From Acutalibacter sp. (GTDB lineage: Bacteria; Bacillota; Clostridia; Oscillospirales; Acutalibacteraceae), in assembly GCA_022801475.1 (NCBI GenBank), contig JAAWSH010000128.1:1-5462 (forward strand): a DNA stretch of 5,462 nt, written 5' to 3'. Numbering within the stretch: the stretch's first letter is position 1; the number at the start of each line of letters is the position of its first letter. The notes beneath the pieces are model-generated. The model was given only the letters and a program-made list of their open reading frames with translations, ran no database searches and had not been told where the DNA came from. Both the position numbers and the translations under genes were made by a program. Positions 5,271-5,462 of the stretch are shown here, piece after piece.

Positions 5271-5462
5271 CTATACCTCGATATAGATGTTGTAGTGCAG
5301 CAGCCAGTAGTTGATCTGAATCAGGTACGCCAGCATTTGAGGACCAGCCATCAACTGGCCAAACCAGGGTTTGCCGTAGTCAAAGCTCTGGCCTAAAAGC
5401 CCCTGTACCGCCTCCTTGGACAGAATCTTATGGATGGGCTGCAGGCTGTCCCGTAAAATATA
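5271..5462 (-). CDS. asnB: C-terminus of probable glutamine-dependent asparagine synthetase (partial)
   Basis: Read on the minus strand, the right edge is open for 63 codons and then stops with TAG at 5273-5271. The 5' part lies outside the window. The segments FDYGKPWFGQLMAGPQ (27-42 of the fragment) and MLAYLIQINYWLLHYNIY (43-60) resemble the extreme C-terminus of clostridial class-II asparagine synthetases, which make asparagine from aspartate using glutamine and ATP in the cytoplasm. The amidotransferase and synthetase catalytic residues are out of view, so the call rests on recall of the tail sequence alone. The gene is convergent with gerAC, 134 bases away, and I see no clear terminator for it. 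Confidence 0.6.
   Translation of the reverse strand, partial: YILRDSLQPIHKILSKEAVQGLLGQSFDYGKPWFGQLMAGPQMLAYLIQINYWLLHYNIYIEV

Overview
The window looks like chromosomal DNA of an endospore-forming member of the Clostridia. It is GC-rich by eye, with G-rich Shine-Dalgarno sequences such as AAAGGGGG before most genes. The spore-germination operon together with the high GC suggests an Oscillospiraceae-like gut Firmicute. That placement is an inference, since no rRNA or other marker gene is present.

Layout, left to right. Positions 16-504 (minus) encode a small SprT-like zinc metalloprotease-fold protein with its own housekeeping-type promoter at 527-555. Positions 671-1360 (minus) encode a DUF421/YetF-family membrane protein. 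A 124-bp divergent intergenic region (1361-1484) separates it from a complete, canonical three-gene gerA-type operon on the plus strand: gerAA (1485-2939, GTG start), gerAB (2953-4038) and gerAC (4039-5136). The last two genes are tightly packed, with gerAC starting directly at the gerAB stop codon. A candidate intrinsic terminator follows at 5205-5235. The right edge (5271-5462, minus) holds the last 63 codons of a probable glutamine-dependent asparagine synthetase, convergent with the operon.

How the genes work together. GerAA, GerAB and GerAC are the three subunits of a germinant receptor in the inner membrane of the spore: a GerA-family membrane channel subunit, a transporter-like ligand-binding subunit and a lipoprotein. 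DUF421/YetF-family proteins have been linked to inner-membrane properties, resistance and germination of Bacillus spores, so the divergent pair may form one spore-membrane module. The intergenic region carries two back-to-back sequences resembling forespore (sigma-G/sigma-F) promoters, good for the DUF421 gene and weaker for gerAA. The SprT-like gene and the asparagine synthetase show no evident functional link to germination.

I see no CRISPR array, tRNA, rRNA, insertion sequence, prophage or other clear mobile element. No stretch longer than 300 bases lacks a gene. The most distinctive points are the divergent spore-gene arrangement and a G7 homopolymer that decides which start codon gerAA uses; I do not see a wholly unknown system.
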